Assembly: GCF_037042905.1 (NCBI RefSeq)
Contig: NC_087249.1
Span: 33,681,901-33,745,900 of the forward strand
Source: Lytechinus pictus
Lineage: Eukaryota > Echinodermata > Echinoidea > Temnopleuroida > Toxopneustidae
DNA length: 64,000 nucleotides
Direction of reading: 5' to 3'
Shown: positions 1 through 11,223 of the stretch, in pieces
How positions within the stretch are numbered: the first letter of the stretch is position 1
Layout: the number at the start of each line of letters is the position of its first letter
The notes under the pieces: model-generated
The model's database searches: none
What the model saw: only the letters and a program-made list of their open reading frames with translations
Told to the model about the DNA's origin: nothing
Position numbers and translations under genes: made by a program

Positions 1-1735
1 TATTGTCACATTTAAATTGTATTCATTTGTGTTTGGTATTATGTGAACATGTTAATTTATTATTGATTTATGAATAAAATGCATAAACTCCTGCAAAAAG
101 AAGTGTGTTGGGGACGTGAGGTGTGAGGGTGTGTGTGTGTGGGTGTGTGGGTGGGCTTGTGATCTGTATGTGTATTATAATGTAAGTGTTTGCGTTCTCT
201 GCATAATTATGTGTAAGTGTATCTATTTGCGGAGTTAGTTTCGAGCTTTCGCTCAGAGACATACGGAGGAATCAAGAACAGCGTATAATGATAATGACCA
301 TCATGTAAACAGATGAGAGGTCTTTGTCGAAATCCGGTGATCCGGAACAGCATATTCGTACTTAAGTATCGAAGCCGACGAAGAATTGCAAATATGTCGA
401 TTGTGTAGAATCAAGGGGTAAACTGCTGGTTTGTTTTAATTCATCAATTTTCGACAAATCTTCTTTGTTGTCCTTTTTCATTACGGGAATTTGACAATAG
501 ACCTATTTTTATCTGTTCATAAATCATTCTTCCTTACGTCGCATCGCTCACTGAAAACTCTCTATAATTTTTCAACAGCGCGCATTCCAGCAACAATCCT
601 TTAAGATTGAACGAATATTACTCTGTATTACATTTTTTGTATGAATTAGGTAAACCCAAATAGTTAGCGATTTGGGCTCATTTGGGAAAAGCGAGTTATA
701 AATTTTGGGCATTATTATTATTAATATTAAACATTAACCTGGTCGTTGAACAACTCACCTCATTTTTGAAATTCCTAAAAGTTTTCCTCACATCTCCAGA
801 TGAAAATACGACGAATTCTTTATCAGGGTGTTTCTCTGCACTCTCAATCAAGACATCACCAATGGTTTTATCAAGGAGTGGTATGGAACTTGTTGCATGG
901 AAATAGCTAAGTTTGGACTTCCTCTTGCAACAAAGGTTTGTAGAAACGTAAAGATTCCTACATAAAATAAGTGAATAAATTATAACTCGTGCATTTCATA
1001 CATTTTTAGATATAGGTAAAATCTAAAAAATCTAAAAAAATCTTTAAAAATCTAAAAAATCTAAAAAATCTATTAATAAAGTAAAACCTAGCTAAAATAA
1101 CGATTAGTTTGTTTTTGCCCGCCATCCTAAATAGAGAAAATAATTGCTACACCATTTTAAAGCAATGCTTTTATTTTGCTTATTTACTCTGGTCAGTTTA
1201 TGTGTTCTTCGTCTATATTTACAAATATAAATTACATCATTTTCTAGCATGGTATAGGCCTTCGCTGCTACAAGTTATAATTTTGTATATGACATTTTAC
1301 GAGAAATCTTTAGATATTTTGACATGGGTCTTGACCATGACAACGACGTTTAAACGTATACTATCAAGGTAAGATTATTCAACTTCATAAAAAGTATGTC
1401 CGCTGCATAAAACTACATTTCTGAAACCGGTAGAGCGTCATGACTTTGTATTATGAACCGGGAATTGCTTTAAACGTACAGGGTAACTTTTCAAAATGCA
1501 ATAGCATAAATAATTCCACTGTAAAGTTAAATGTTCGGCTTACCTGATAATGTTCAGCTTACTGAGATTACATTGCCGGCGAGATAAGAATTGTGAGGCA
1601 CCCAGAGAACCTGGCAGGAATATCCTTGGAAGTGACCCCATCGAAAGCTTAGCAAACACCATCAAAATCATGGTGATTCTGTGTTAGTATACACCCATCA
1701 CATTTCAATATCCACCGAATAGCTTTAATGATCCC
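1..1735. other. AT-rich noncoding DNA, no gene seen
   Basis: Holds a GT-rich simple repeat (about 121-160) and an (A)n-rich tandem repeat 'aaaaatcta' at about 1,018-1,075. The short open frames have no recognisable motif. Confidence 0.6.
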
Positions 1736-2317
1736 CGGGGGGCCAGTTCCATCGACGAGTGGATACCATGCGCGACCATGGGGTCTCGAAAAGCACCCTA
1801 AACACGTATTTTCCATAATCTGAAAATGCACCTCTTAACAAGTATTGGCGTGTGAAACCCTACCCTTAACAAGTATTGGAAACAAAACGACACTCTTGGC
1901 AAGTATTCCCTGAAATGAACCCCTAAACAAGTAGGCCTACAGAGATATTTTATTGTTATGTCACGGGTCCGTCGGTCGTCGGTTTTACCTTTACACACAC
2001 CATGCACATCATTTGGTTGAGTACGGCCCCACCTTCCACACCTCGCGCAAATTGGACTCTAAACACGTAGTGTTGGTGCATAAAGGACATCCTTTATAAA
2101 ACATTTTAATTTTGTTTTATCATCCCCGCAAATTTGACCCTAAACACGTAGCTTTCCTAGCGAAATAGATACCCTTTTTTCATTATTTTTGTGTTTTTGA
2201 CACCCTTATCACGTTACGTACGTAACGTGCCCTATCTTGAAAAAGACATCCTTTTTACGTGTTTTTTTTTTGGTCGCGCATGGTATCCACTCGTCAATGT
2301 AAGTGCCCCCCCCCCCC
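1736..2317. mobile_element. Fold-back element with internal 'ctaaacacgta' repeats
   Basis: Terminal inverted repeats of about 40 bp: the left arm around 1,741-1,777 ('gacgagtggataccatgcgc') is mirrored at 2,272-2,317 ('gcgcatggtatccactcgtc'), each bounded by a run of G or C. The interior has about eight degenerate copies of a roughly 30-bp unit with core 'cctaaacacgtat / cttaacaagtatt'. No transposase is present, so it is non-autonomous. Confidence 0.8.
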
Positions 2318-4128
2318 AGGCAACGATCATTGTGTTTTGAAAAGATTTATGGGCATGGCAAGCTGCAATCCCGTCAATTTGTATAGTACATTCTGAGTTC
2401 ATTCAGTTATCATACCATGCAACATGGACTTTGCTTCCTTCACAACAAAAGTGTGATATTAACCATAATTATCTTAGGGGCTTATTATTTCCTCCGCACT
2501 GTAAAAACGCTGTTTAAAAGCTCAAGCACGTTGTTTAAGCCTGTCACTCTAACACTCTAACAAGTTGTTTAAACTTTTCAAACAACTGTAAACAATTACA
2601 AAAAAGTTTAAACAACTTGTTGTTAGAGTGACAGGCTTAAACAAAATGCTTTTTTTCCTTCCTCCTGTTTTTACTTTTCTCCATTATTTTTCTTTCTTCT
2701 TATTTCCTTTATTTGCGTCGCCAGTAAGAGGGGGAGGGGGGGGGGCGGCCGCTTCGGCCCTGGATCCGCCTATGCATTCCAGTGGTAATTGACATCAATC
2801 GCTATAAGCCCCTCCTTTCATAACTCTTTATTTAAACCTTTTTATTACTTCATGAAAATTGATCTCATGAGCATTCGATAAGGTTTATAACTCTAATCAA
2901 AGTGTAAAATTCAACCTTTGCACTTACGAAATGTAAACATTAGAGGAATGACAAGTAAGCCGAGTTTAATTCGTTATAACTTATACACATATTATGACCT
3001 ATAGCGGACCATTATATCATGAAGCTACAAATTTTGGTATCAATCAAAAATGCATGATTGACTTAATTTAGATTTTTAAAAAAATTTCATTTCCAGCAAG
3101 AGAAAAAAGTCATACAAGCATAAATACGATAAACAAAGCAATTGGTGTTTGTGCAATCATTTTTCTCAATTTATTGAATGATTCGGTTACAATATTTAGT
3201 CTGACATTAACATAAATCAACCAAAATCGTGTTAATGTTTATTTTTGAGACAATGACCTAGTTCCACGTCTACGAAATCTCATGAACGTAGAAAAGTATG
3301 AGAGGTAATACTTTTATTCAAATTTCAATTAATTTTTTATGCATTCATTGGCATTTTTGTCAAGACTTTCCTCCAATATGTTATATACCTCTCTTTAAAT
3401 TTATCAACCAGTACTTTTACAAGACGTTTTACCGAGAATGTATTCGGATTATCATACATCAAAAGTATTTCTATTTCTTTTTTTAGTGAAAGTTGTTTAA
3501 AATTTACAATGCTTGGGTTTGGGGCTTCCATGTTATGATGCCAAACCTAACCGATTTTAGAACTTATCAAGTCATTAGGTATCGATCAGTTTCTGATAAT
3601 ACTGCACTTTTTACTGTACAAAGTGTATTTGATAAATCATATTTGAATATTTTCTGGTACAACATTTTTCAATAATTTTCAATTCTGCTTCGGTCATGAA
3701 ATATCTTTTATAGTCCCCAAACTTCGGAATTATAGAGAACAATGGGTTTGATGCAGCATGCTTATAATTTTTTGATTTTTTTATTATTGAAAGTCTATTT
3801 TATCATTAACATAAAAAATTTGAGTTTTTAGCACGCTTGACTGCTGCGGAAAAGGTTCCAGACGGTCTAAATATAGACCGGATTTATTAGTGTTCGTAAT
3901 GCATTAGTATTAATAAGTGTCCATAATGCCTATTTGTGTATCCTTCATAGGAAATTGATATGTTTTAATCATTCTTCAAAATATTTAAAGATCATTATTT
4001 TCGTCTTTTCATCGTTAAAATTTAAGTCCCATTTGTCACACTAAACACAAAATTTGTTTTGAGCCATTTGAAGTCATGACAACGTCAGAATTGTGAATGG
4101 TATACCCATCAGGTCCTTCATGAACATA
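2318..4128. other. Noncoding DNA with one small inverted repeat
   Basis: Apart from the inverted repeat at 2,526-2,649 and a G-run at about 2,728-2,748, this is AT-rich sequence with no supported gene. It lies downstream of the nuclease ORF and might contain its 3' end. Confidence 0.5.
2526..2649. mobile_element. Short fold-back element
   Basis: Left arm 'ttgtttaagcctgtcactct' is mirrored on the right by 'agagtgacaggcttaaacaa'; the arms continue through 'caagttgtttaaactttt'. The left arm carries an extra 8-bp duplication (actctaac twice). Total arm length about 50 bp. Confidence 0.85.
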
Positions 4129-4878
4129 TTAGGACGTACTAGAGGACATTTGACTCTCGATTTTTTTCTCTTCAGAAGCAATTAAGGATTGCTCCGCTTT
4201 AATAGCTTTGAAATTCCATTCTCTGAGGCGAGGTCGTATTCTTTGAACGAAAAATCCACCACGGTCATTGTACACGAAGAAATCGCACCACGGACGTCCA
4301 GTCACTGCTAGTTGAGTTTGTACCTGATAAAAGTATTCATGATTGATGTCAAGTTCAATGCGACCACTTGAAGATTCCTTAAGGAATCGGGTATTATGAA
4401 GTTTTGGTACCTCACCAGAACCTAGGCTAACAGGACATTTGATTTCCAGAAGACCATATCTGTCGTCGTCATTTTTGCAAGCCTTGCAACCTAATTCACA
4501 ACTGACAAGTCCATCTGGGATTGCAACAATATGAGGTTTTTCTGGGTGGTGAAAGGTCGGGCTTTTTTCGACTAGAATCTTGTCGTGGCCCCTCATATAC
4601 TTCATATACTGCAAGTATTTTCGTCTTGCAATGGGCTCTTTCTCCCGACCCCACGCACAGTTCGCAATATTCGGGTGTGAACTACCGCGATTATCTTTTT
4701 TTTTTACAATTCCGTTTGGATCGCGTGGGCGTTGCACCTTACATGAGCTAGCACTCTTGAAGCGCGAAGCACCAATGCAACCAATTACATTACCATGGTT
4801 ACTAGGCTCCGATGATTCTGCTACGGATTGGTCGTTTTTTTTCTTGGCCATGAAGGTTGTATTCTCTCCCTCTTCCAC
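4129..4878 (-). CDS. YqaJ-type exonuclease (PD-(D/E)XK), probable mobile-element gene
   Basis: An open frame of 249 codons. The motifs in order are those of the YqaJ/lambda-exonuclease family: WGREKE at 76-81 (the conserved Glu of the first helix), IPDGL with catalytic Asp 122, LEIKCP with the E145-x-K147 pair, then YYQVQ-like YFYQVQTQLAVTG (the YQ-Q-Q block) and CDFFVY. Such nucleases degrade or process DNA ends; stand-alone animal copies are common in invertebrate genomes and usually belong to DNA transposons or their domesticated remains. The frame opens with GTG at 4,878; the first ATG is codon 10 (4,851). A splice from the upstream ORF (donor at 5,252/5,251, acceptor 'tttgag' before 4,877) would fuse the two frames without a stop, so this may be the second exon of a longer gene. 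All catalytic residues are intact. Confidence 0.75.
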   Translation of the reverse strand: MEEGENTTFMAKKKNDQSVAESSEPSNHGNVIGCIGASRFKSASSCKVQRPRDPNGIVKKKDNRGSSHPNIANCAWGREKEPIARRKYLQYMKYMRGHDKILVEKSPTFHHPEKPHIVAIPDGLVSCELGCKACKNDDDRYGLLEIKCPVSLGSGEVPKLHNTRFLKESSSGRIELDINHEYFYQVQTQLAVTGRPWCDFFVYNDRGGFFVQRIRPRLREWNFKAIKAEQSLIASEEKKIESQMSSSTS

Positions 4879-5166
4879 TCAAACTGTCAGATAGTGCGCC
4901 TTCGTCCCGCAGGTTTGGTTCTCCTCGTAATGTGCGTGGTGGATCTGTGTATTGAAGAACAGGGGCGTTGGTACATATTATGTAGATGCATTATTGATAG
5001 GGATGATTATATCAACGAACCAAAGCAAATAAAATAGTTGATGAAACAGTGAATATGCTAACTACAATGGAATGGATTTATAGAGTATGATTTGATGATA
5101 CCGACAATTTTTTAAAGCCCTGTGCATTATACGTGTATAAGACACCAAAAAAAGAAATGAAGAAAC

Positions 5167-5991
5167 CTAGTAAAGACTAGTTTTAATCGTGGAAAAGAAA
5201 ACTAACGCCAACGTTTTCTCTATATAGATCCTGTAACTGCTGTAAGCATTACCTTCAGAGGTGCACATGACATCTTCTTGGCCGTTTTCTTTATACGCGA
5301 TGATGTGACCCCAACACTTCCTTTCATGGACAACGGGTATGTCATCTCTGAGGTCTTCAGAGATAAAACTGACGTCATCTGGTGGGCAGTCATCTGTAAT
5401 AACTTCAGGTGTATTAATGTGATATTGAGGTTCCCTGTCAGCTTGATGACCTCCTTGATCAAGATCCAAATTTTGATTCTTGGTAGCATCAATATGTCGA
5501 CAGCACTCCGATTCAATGTCAACATCTCCTTGATCATTTGATGGAGACCGGATGTGATTTTCCAGTTGGTTATTTGGTGGTCTGGTTTTGACGTCATGGG
5601 TTTGCCAAGCTGTATTGTGACGGCCAGATTGTTGACGACTAGCATCATCTTTTGTCTCAGTGTCTTCTGTAAATATTCCCTCTCGGATGTCATCTCTACC
5701 GGGATAGACACGAGGCTTGTGGTGATCACGGGAGTAAACACTTCTTCTACCGGTTTGTCTTTTAGGCCTTCTCATTCCCACTTGCATCAGATCCTGCACA
5801 CCTCTTGTCTCCTCACACGATTTTTCTCCATCAACTTCCATGGCTGTCATTCCAGTCCCCTTCCGAGGTTGAGGTTCAGGTAACTCAGTGTCATCAGAGT
5901 CAGAGAAATATTCTGATCGACCGAGTCCAAGTTGACTACGAATTTTGCGATTTTTTCGCTTTGATTGTCGTTTTTTCTCTCCCTCCATCAT
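5167..5991 (-). CDS. Hydrophilic acidic ORF upstream of the YqaJ nuclease, unknown function
   Basis: 274 codons, ATG at 5,991, stop at 5,167. The N-terminus is strongly basic (KKRQSKRKNRKIRSQ, a nuclear-localisation-like patch) followed by a Ser/Asp/Glu-rich stretch (FSDSDDTELPEP) and a long polar region rich in D, E, Q, H and N; no membrane segment or known domain is visible. It is on the same strand as, and 290 bp upstream of, the nuclease ORF. A GTAATG donor at codon 246 (exon end 5,253) could splice to 4,877 and give one polypeptide of roughly 500 residues with a C-terminal nuclease. Whether it is one gene or two, and whether it is expressed, is inference. Confidence 0.5.
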   Translation of the reverse strand: MMEGEKKRQSKRKNRKIRSQLGLGRSEYFSDSDDTELPEPQPRKGTGMTAMEVDGEKSCEETRGVQDLMQVGMRRPKRQTGRRSVYSRDHHKPRVYPGRDDIREGIFTEDTETKDDASRQQSGRHNTAWQTHDVKTRPPNNQLENHIRSPSNDQGDVDIESECCRHIDATKNQNLDLDQGGHQADREPQYHINTPEVITDDCPPDDVSFISEDLRDDIPVVHERKCWGHIIAYKENGQEDVMCTSEGNAYSSYRIYIEKTLALVFFSTIKTSLY

Positions 5992-6019
5992 GAAGTCTGC
6001 CTTACCTTCATGAAAACCT

Positions 6020-6313
6020 CATCCAAACCCAACCTCTAGTCAATGAATGAATGGATGTCAATCTGTTCAAATCTAACCAAGATAAAACATTAGCTGTTAA
6101 TAAGTATTTGCATAGAATTAATGATTAATTTCTGTATAATCATGGGGAATGCCGGTGAGAGCAGCTGCAAGGTCACACAGCTACGTTTCGAGCAAGAAAC
6201 ATAATTGTCGAACAATGAATAAGCAAGTATTATTAGGATTAATCTCAGTATAATCAATCACGGGGAATACCAGAGCCGCAATATCACACGCAATGAGACA
6301 TTCAAGGGAGGTA
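6020..6313. repeat. Direct repeat, copy 1, just upstream of the acidic ORF
   Basis: Shares with 6,676-6,858 the string 'gaatgaatggatgt', 'atctgttcaaatcta' and 'ttagctgtta', then 'gcatttgca/gtatttgca'. Inside copy 1 a second, shorter motif ('ggggaatgcc...gagagc', then 'ggggaatacc...gagccgc', ending 'gacattcaagggaggt') is itself duplicated. It may be the terminal or promoter region of the element that carries the nuclease genes. Confidence 0.65.
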
Positions 6314-6391
6314 ATTGAATATTTTGTATGTTATGTTTACTCCTTACACATTGTAAAAAGACTTCATTTTTATGACAAGTTTTATGATTTT

Positions 6392-6449
6392 ATATTGTTT
6401 TCCCTTGCTTTTTAAAAGACATATTGTTTTCCCTTGCTTTTTAAAAGAC
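6392..6449. repeat. Perfect 29-bp tandem duplication
   Basis: The unit beginning 'atattgttttcccttg' occurs twice without mismatch (6,392-6,420 and 6,421-6,449). Lack of divergence suggests a recent event. Confidence 0.9.
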
Positions 6450-6589
6450 ATATGTATATGAAGTTTATGATTTTTCAAATTGCCAAAATTATGGTGGGGG
6501 GGGGGGGCAAATCTATATAAATTTTATTTGCCCCCTCAACATTTTCATTGGGAGCGACAGGGCTCGATGCCTTTTCTAACGGATATAGC

Positions 6590-6666
6590 CATAAAAATTG
6601 ATATATAACCCAGTGGATTAGTCTCCAGACTTTGAAACAGAGGGTCATGGGTTCATATCCTGTCAA
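6590..6666 (+). mobile_element. tRNA-derived SINE head fragment
   Basis: 'aacccagtggattagtctcc' resembles a pol III A box and 'gggttcatatcc' a B box, 40 bp apart as in tRNA-Leu-like heads. The same head, in minus orientation, starts the SINE at 26,484. No acceptor stem closes, so it is not a tRNA gene. The element is truncated after the head. Confidence 0.6.
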
Positions 6667-6675
6667 TGAAAGCCT

Positions 6676-6858
6676 GATCCAATTCTAACCTCCAGTCAAC
6701 GAATGAATGGATGTCGATCTGTTCAAATCTAAACAAGATAACATATTAGCTGTTACAAAATTTAAGAGTATTTGCAAATGATTCTCTGTAAAATAATTTG
6801 GAATGCCAGTGAGATCAGCAACGTGACGTCACATGCAACGAGACATAAAGGGAGGTTT
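6676..6858. repeat. Direct repeat, copy 2
   Basis: Diverged second copy of 6,020-6,313, ending 'gacataaagggaggt'. Between the copies lie a 29-bp tandem duplication, a poly-G tract and a tRNA-like SINE head, so the spacer looks like later insertions. Confidence 0.65.
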
Positions 6859-6883
6859 GTTATGGCACATATTGGTAAACAAT

Positions 6884-6918
6884 CAGAATGTACCATAACC
6901 TTGTTATGGTACATTCTG
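6884..6918. repeat. Perfect 16-bp hairpin
   Basis: 'cagaatgtaccataac' is followed after a 3-base loop by its exact reverse complement. It stands between direct-repeat copy 2 and the thrice-repeated 'ggttactcacgttac' motif. Confidence 0.9.
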
Positions 6919-6973
6919 GTAACACATACTTGTAACTAAAATGTGCCGATAGTGCACCTATGGGCTACTCCAC

Positions 6974-7353
6974 GGTTACTCACGTTACATTTGGAGACAC
7001 CTTGACTCATACTTGGAGCTGTAACTCCATTATTATTGATAGGAACTAAACATCTCTTTATCACAACATAGTACGCAGTCTGACTATCCTTTGTATAAAA
7101 ACAAAACTTGGGAAATTTCATAATGCTCCTGGCAAATCTTTGAAATGTGTCGGTTACTCATGTTACATGATTTGGACATGCATAAAATGAAAAGTGGACA
7201 TAAGTGAAAAGTGTCCTCATGCAAGGCTTTTATGAAAATTGATTATATCCATTTTAAAGAAGTATATTAGGGAGACAAATTTGTATATAATTAGAAAAAT
7301 AAAGAACACATGGTTTTTACAAGGGGTGCAGATAAAGTGGTTACTCACGTTAC
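6974..7353. repeat. Three copies of a 15-mer spaced about 180 bp
   Basis: 'ggttactcacgttac' occurs at 6,974-6,988 and 7,339-7,353 exactly and at 7,152-7,166 with one change (cat for cac). The sequences between do not obviously align, so the motif itself is what recurs. Confidence 0.7.
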
Positions 7354-8490
7354 GGTTCAGATGGGCTATATGTACCAAGACACATTGAGCTCATGTCCAC
7401 CAACCTATGGAATTGCCCCTATGCATGACGGGATCCGTTGTTACCAATTTGTGCAGTTAAAATCTGATGTGCCTGCACATTTTGGACAATATGCGCATTT
7501 TGGTAACATAACTTAAAAACAACTTTGAATACGGAAAGAAAAGGTAAGAAAGAAAGGTGAAATATGATATCATTTTCTGAATATCATGTCATGCCATGTA
7601 CAATTTTGTTTGACTAAAATGTGCAGTTACCAAAATGTGTCTTAACAGACGGGGCGGTAAATACAAGTTAGGCATGGATAAGGACGAAATTGCCTTGCAT
7701 GTTTAATTATGAAAACCTGTTTTTATACGTCAAGTGACGAAATTGTTGTTGGACAATTGATTTCTTCAGAGATATTGTCATAACAAATCTGATTTATTAT
7801 CTAACATCTGACAACTTTCATCCGTTTTGATCGACTGAGAGACACAGGCGTGCTTCTAAGGTAATTGTTGGGTGAATTCACATTCGTTATCCAAATATTT
7901 TGTTGGTTATTGGGCAACATTAAAACCAATAAGAAAACCCAAACGGGCGTCGGTGTTGGTGCATGACAGAAGTGATGTTACTCAAAGTTAAACTTATGTG
8001 ATTGGTATCATTTTTATTAACCATGTAGGACCAGTGTTGGATATTCATAACAGTGTTCTTTCCATCAACACCTTACTGTAATTGCCAACTGGAGGAAAGA
8101 AAGTGAGAGCAAAAATATATGAAGATGATAAGGGAAAGATTATTACGTGTACTGTTTGTTATGTATAGATATTTTCTTTGATTTTTTTCCCCAGAATAAT
8201 AGTCTTACATAAATCCCAGGATACCACAGTATACTTTGATGAAATTATTAATTATGGGTACTATAAATTGCAAAGTTTGATTTTCCTTTAAGATAACCTA
8301 TTATGTGAGTATGATGCAAGGTTTTGCTTTCACAAAACTTGTTCATATATGATTGTCTCAGTGATAATGAGTAACTCTTTTCCATTATTATTGCTTTCTA
8401 TGCAATTCAAAAACTTTCTAATTAAGGGTATTGAAGGATGAAGTCACCATACTCTATCATCTATTCCTTTATATCTGACATACATACATA

Positions 8491-8623
8491 CCAGGGTCCC
8501 ATAACACAAAGGTTAGCAATTGATTGTAAGCTTGATTTTCACGGTTGATTGTACATTGTAGTCAATGGAATCAATCGTAAAAAAGTTCTTCGATGATAAC
8601 TAAGCTTTGTTATGAGCCCCTGG
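8491..8623. mobile_element. Fold-back element ('ccaggg...cccctgg' family)
   Basis: Ends 'ccagggtcccataacacaaag' (left) and 'ctttgttatgagcccctgg' (right) are inverted imperfect copies; inside, 'caattgattgtaagcttgat' and 'caatcgta' are mirrored loosely. Related in end sequence to 10,835, 11,070 and 56,572. Confidence 0.7.
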
Positions 8624-9292
8624 TCATCAAATCTGATGATGACCTTCTAAAATTTATATTAACAAATCGAAGGAAAAAAAGATAAGATATATATTGGGAT
8701 TAAAGCCTATATCAGCAAACTACCCTTCATCATTCAGTTTAATGAAATAAAACACGATGAAATCATCATTTTTTTTACAATCTCATAAGATTCATTTATT
8801 ATACCCTAGGAGTCCCATCATGAACAAAGAGCCAAAATATACAAGTACTTCACAGTAACACAAACTACACATCTGCTAAAAACTACAATCCAAAAATATA
8901 CGAAGCAGAAAAGAAAAACAAATGAAAGAAATGATTAACAATACAACAAACATACTCAGTACTCATGAGACATACAGAAAATTATTGCAAATTGTACCAT
9001 TTCATAGTTATCTTGAATATGATAAAATGTAATTCAAAATCTATCTATATTTTCTTCTGTAATTCTTCCATCACTACGCATGTACATAATATACGGTTGT
9101 ATTTTTAGATTCAAAATATGACTTGGAATTTCAAATGAATACAAAGAGAAAATAATTGAAAAAGTTTTGTCTTTATACATAATATAACAGTTCGTGCCCT
9201 GTAACATTAATAAAAAAAGAAGATACAATTATTTTCATGATTGATATTAATAACAGGTTCTTCACAAACCCTGTATTGATGAATTACACCCC

Positions 9293-9475
9293 GGGGCCGT
9301 TTCATAAAGCTAGTCGTATGTTAAGAGTGACTTTAAGAACGACTGGTGATCCTTTCTTCTGGTTAATGATATTCACCAGTAAGTGTTTACTGGTGATTAT
9401 TTAGCGCTTTAGAAAGGTTCACCAGTCGTTTTTAAAGTTGTTCTTAACTTACGAACAGCTTTATGAAACACCCAC
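9293..9475. mobile_element. Fold-back MITE, 'gtttcataaagct' family, copy 1
   Basis: Arms of about 65 bp: 'gtttcataaagct' ... 'gactttaagaacgactggtg' on the left, mirrored at the right end 'cagtcgtttttaaagttg' ... 'agctttatgaaacaccca'. Copy 2 is at 16,100-16,273, and a relative with the same ends lies at 33,775. Confidence 0.85.
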
Positions 9476-10834
9476 CCGACCATAACATTAATTGCATTGT
9501 TTTATGTTACAGGGCACTGATCCAATCAAACACAAAATGGTGAGAAGGTCATCTAGGTTTTATATTCACAAATTTTCAAATATTCTTTTACCCTTTTTGG
9601 AGATAGATATATTATTTCAAACAGTGTTTAAACCAAGGGCTGGGCCAAATCCTGACTTTTGGAACTTTCAACAGTGATTGTTTGAACAAGTACATTCCCA
9701 ATGTTTTTGCTCTTTCAAACACCCAGGTGTAAAGGGGTATAGAAGAGCAACAACAATGTTTTCATTATGATGTAACGCTATAAAAAGAATATTGCGAATA
9801 AATCATTTCATGCAACATCATCAATAAATCCATACAGAATATTAAAAAATTCATGTTACAAATCAGAGAAGTTGGTCGTTTTTTGGGAAAATATAAGCCT
9901 GTAAGTGTGCAATTTATGGCTTTAGGTCCTTTCTGATGTACCTATCTGTTGGACTTAATGCATGATAGTGCTTCAGACACTGGTCATTAGGTTATAAGAC
10001 CATCCAATAGGTAAACATGCCTTCTAATATATCATAAATTCAAATCTTAAAAGAATTGACCAAAGCCAGTTTACTACCAAAATTAAAACCAATACTCAAT
10101 GAAAAATACTCGCACTGTAATAACCAATCATAAAAAATTTGCAACAAGAAACAAAAATAGCAATAAATCAAAACAGAACACAAATATGAGACCAAATTAA
10201 TGATTCATCACGGGTCTAAAATACAGCACCTCACTTATACATCTAAAATAACAGTTCATAATGGACAACTAAATAAAGTGAATACATGGGGCTTACTTCC
10301 TCATCATGAACTTTAAAACAACTACAAAGAGCTTTGCTAATATATAGATCTAAAAAAAAACCCAACTAAAGCAATAACATAAGCTGCAAGAATTTTCATC
10401 TTGAATCTTTTAGTTCTTGGAAAGAAATTATGGCTGAGAACTGTATGGCATAAGTTTTAGAAAAAATAATTTTGTTCATATCTGATGGATTATGTCATTC
10501 TAGAGAAATTCATTGTTTATAAGATTTAAAAGAGTGGAGTGAGATGTGCATCAAATAATTACAAACATAGACATATCTGATTTGTAATCTGTTTTAGTAA
10601 TAACAATGACTGCAAAATCAACAGCTTTGAACAAAAAATGTGCCAATTTGTGCCAATAAATTTCCTTTCTGAGAAAATGGGTTGGAAAATAACAATGGCT
10701 TATGTTTTTCTATTTTGAAAAGTGGAATGTACAGGTAACATGTTACTGATTTGAAAACAATGTTCAAGTTATTCAAATTTAACGATTACTTTAACTCTTT
10801 GACCAAAAATCAATTTAATTCTTGCATGATTTAC

Positions 10835-10985
10835 CAGGGGTCCGTTGCAGAAAGAGTTGCGTTTAAACGCAAGTCAAAAAATCAATCGCAAGTCCCAAAT
10901 GCGCGCTGTTGATTTGTTGAAAATCAAGTTGCACATGATTTTTTGACTTGCGATTGATTGCAACTCTTTCTGCAACAGGCCCCTG
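10835..10985. mobile_element. Fold-back element ('gttgcagaaagagttgc' family)
   Basis: 'caggggtccgttgcagaaag' at the left is mirrored by 'ctttctgcaacaggcccctg' at the right; the arms extend through 'caagtcaaaaaatcaatcgc'. About 70 bp of each arm can pair, with a short loop. A longer relative is at 56,572-56,848. Confidence 0.85.
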
Positions 10986-11069
10986 ATCACCTGGTACTTA
11001 ACAAGCAAAGTATTGCAGGAGAACATCAATGACCAATGCTGCAAGGCATACTACAAATAACCAGAATAT

Positions 11070-11223
11070 GAGCCCTGTATCACAAAGGTTTGTCATCAAT
11101 TACATGATAGTAATGACCAATCAAGATATGGTTGCATACGCATAAATGTACACACTATCAACCACTTAGAATTGCTGTTTGAAAGTTGCCATTGATCATA
11201 GATCTTTGTGTAACTGGGCCCTA
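11070..11223. mobile_element. Fold-back element, diverged
   Basis: Ends 'agccctgtatcacaaagg' and 'ctttgtgtaactgggccct' are mirrored; inner parts are eroded. Same end type as 8,491-8,623. Confidence 0.6.

Larger units (their letters stand above)
6859..8490. other. Noncoding DNA, no gene seen
   Basis: Contains the hairpin and the 15-mer series listed separately. Short frames such as 7,310-7,516 show no motif and end at random stops. Confidence 0.5.

Noticed and set aside
2741..2775. 'gcggccgc' and 'ggatcc' close together, resembling a cloning linker
   Set aside because: No other vector sequence; sits in a G-rich repeat-like context, so a natural coincidence.
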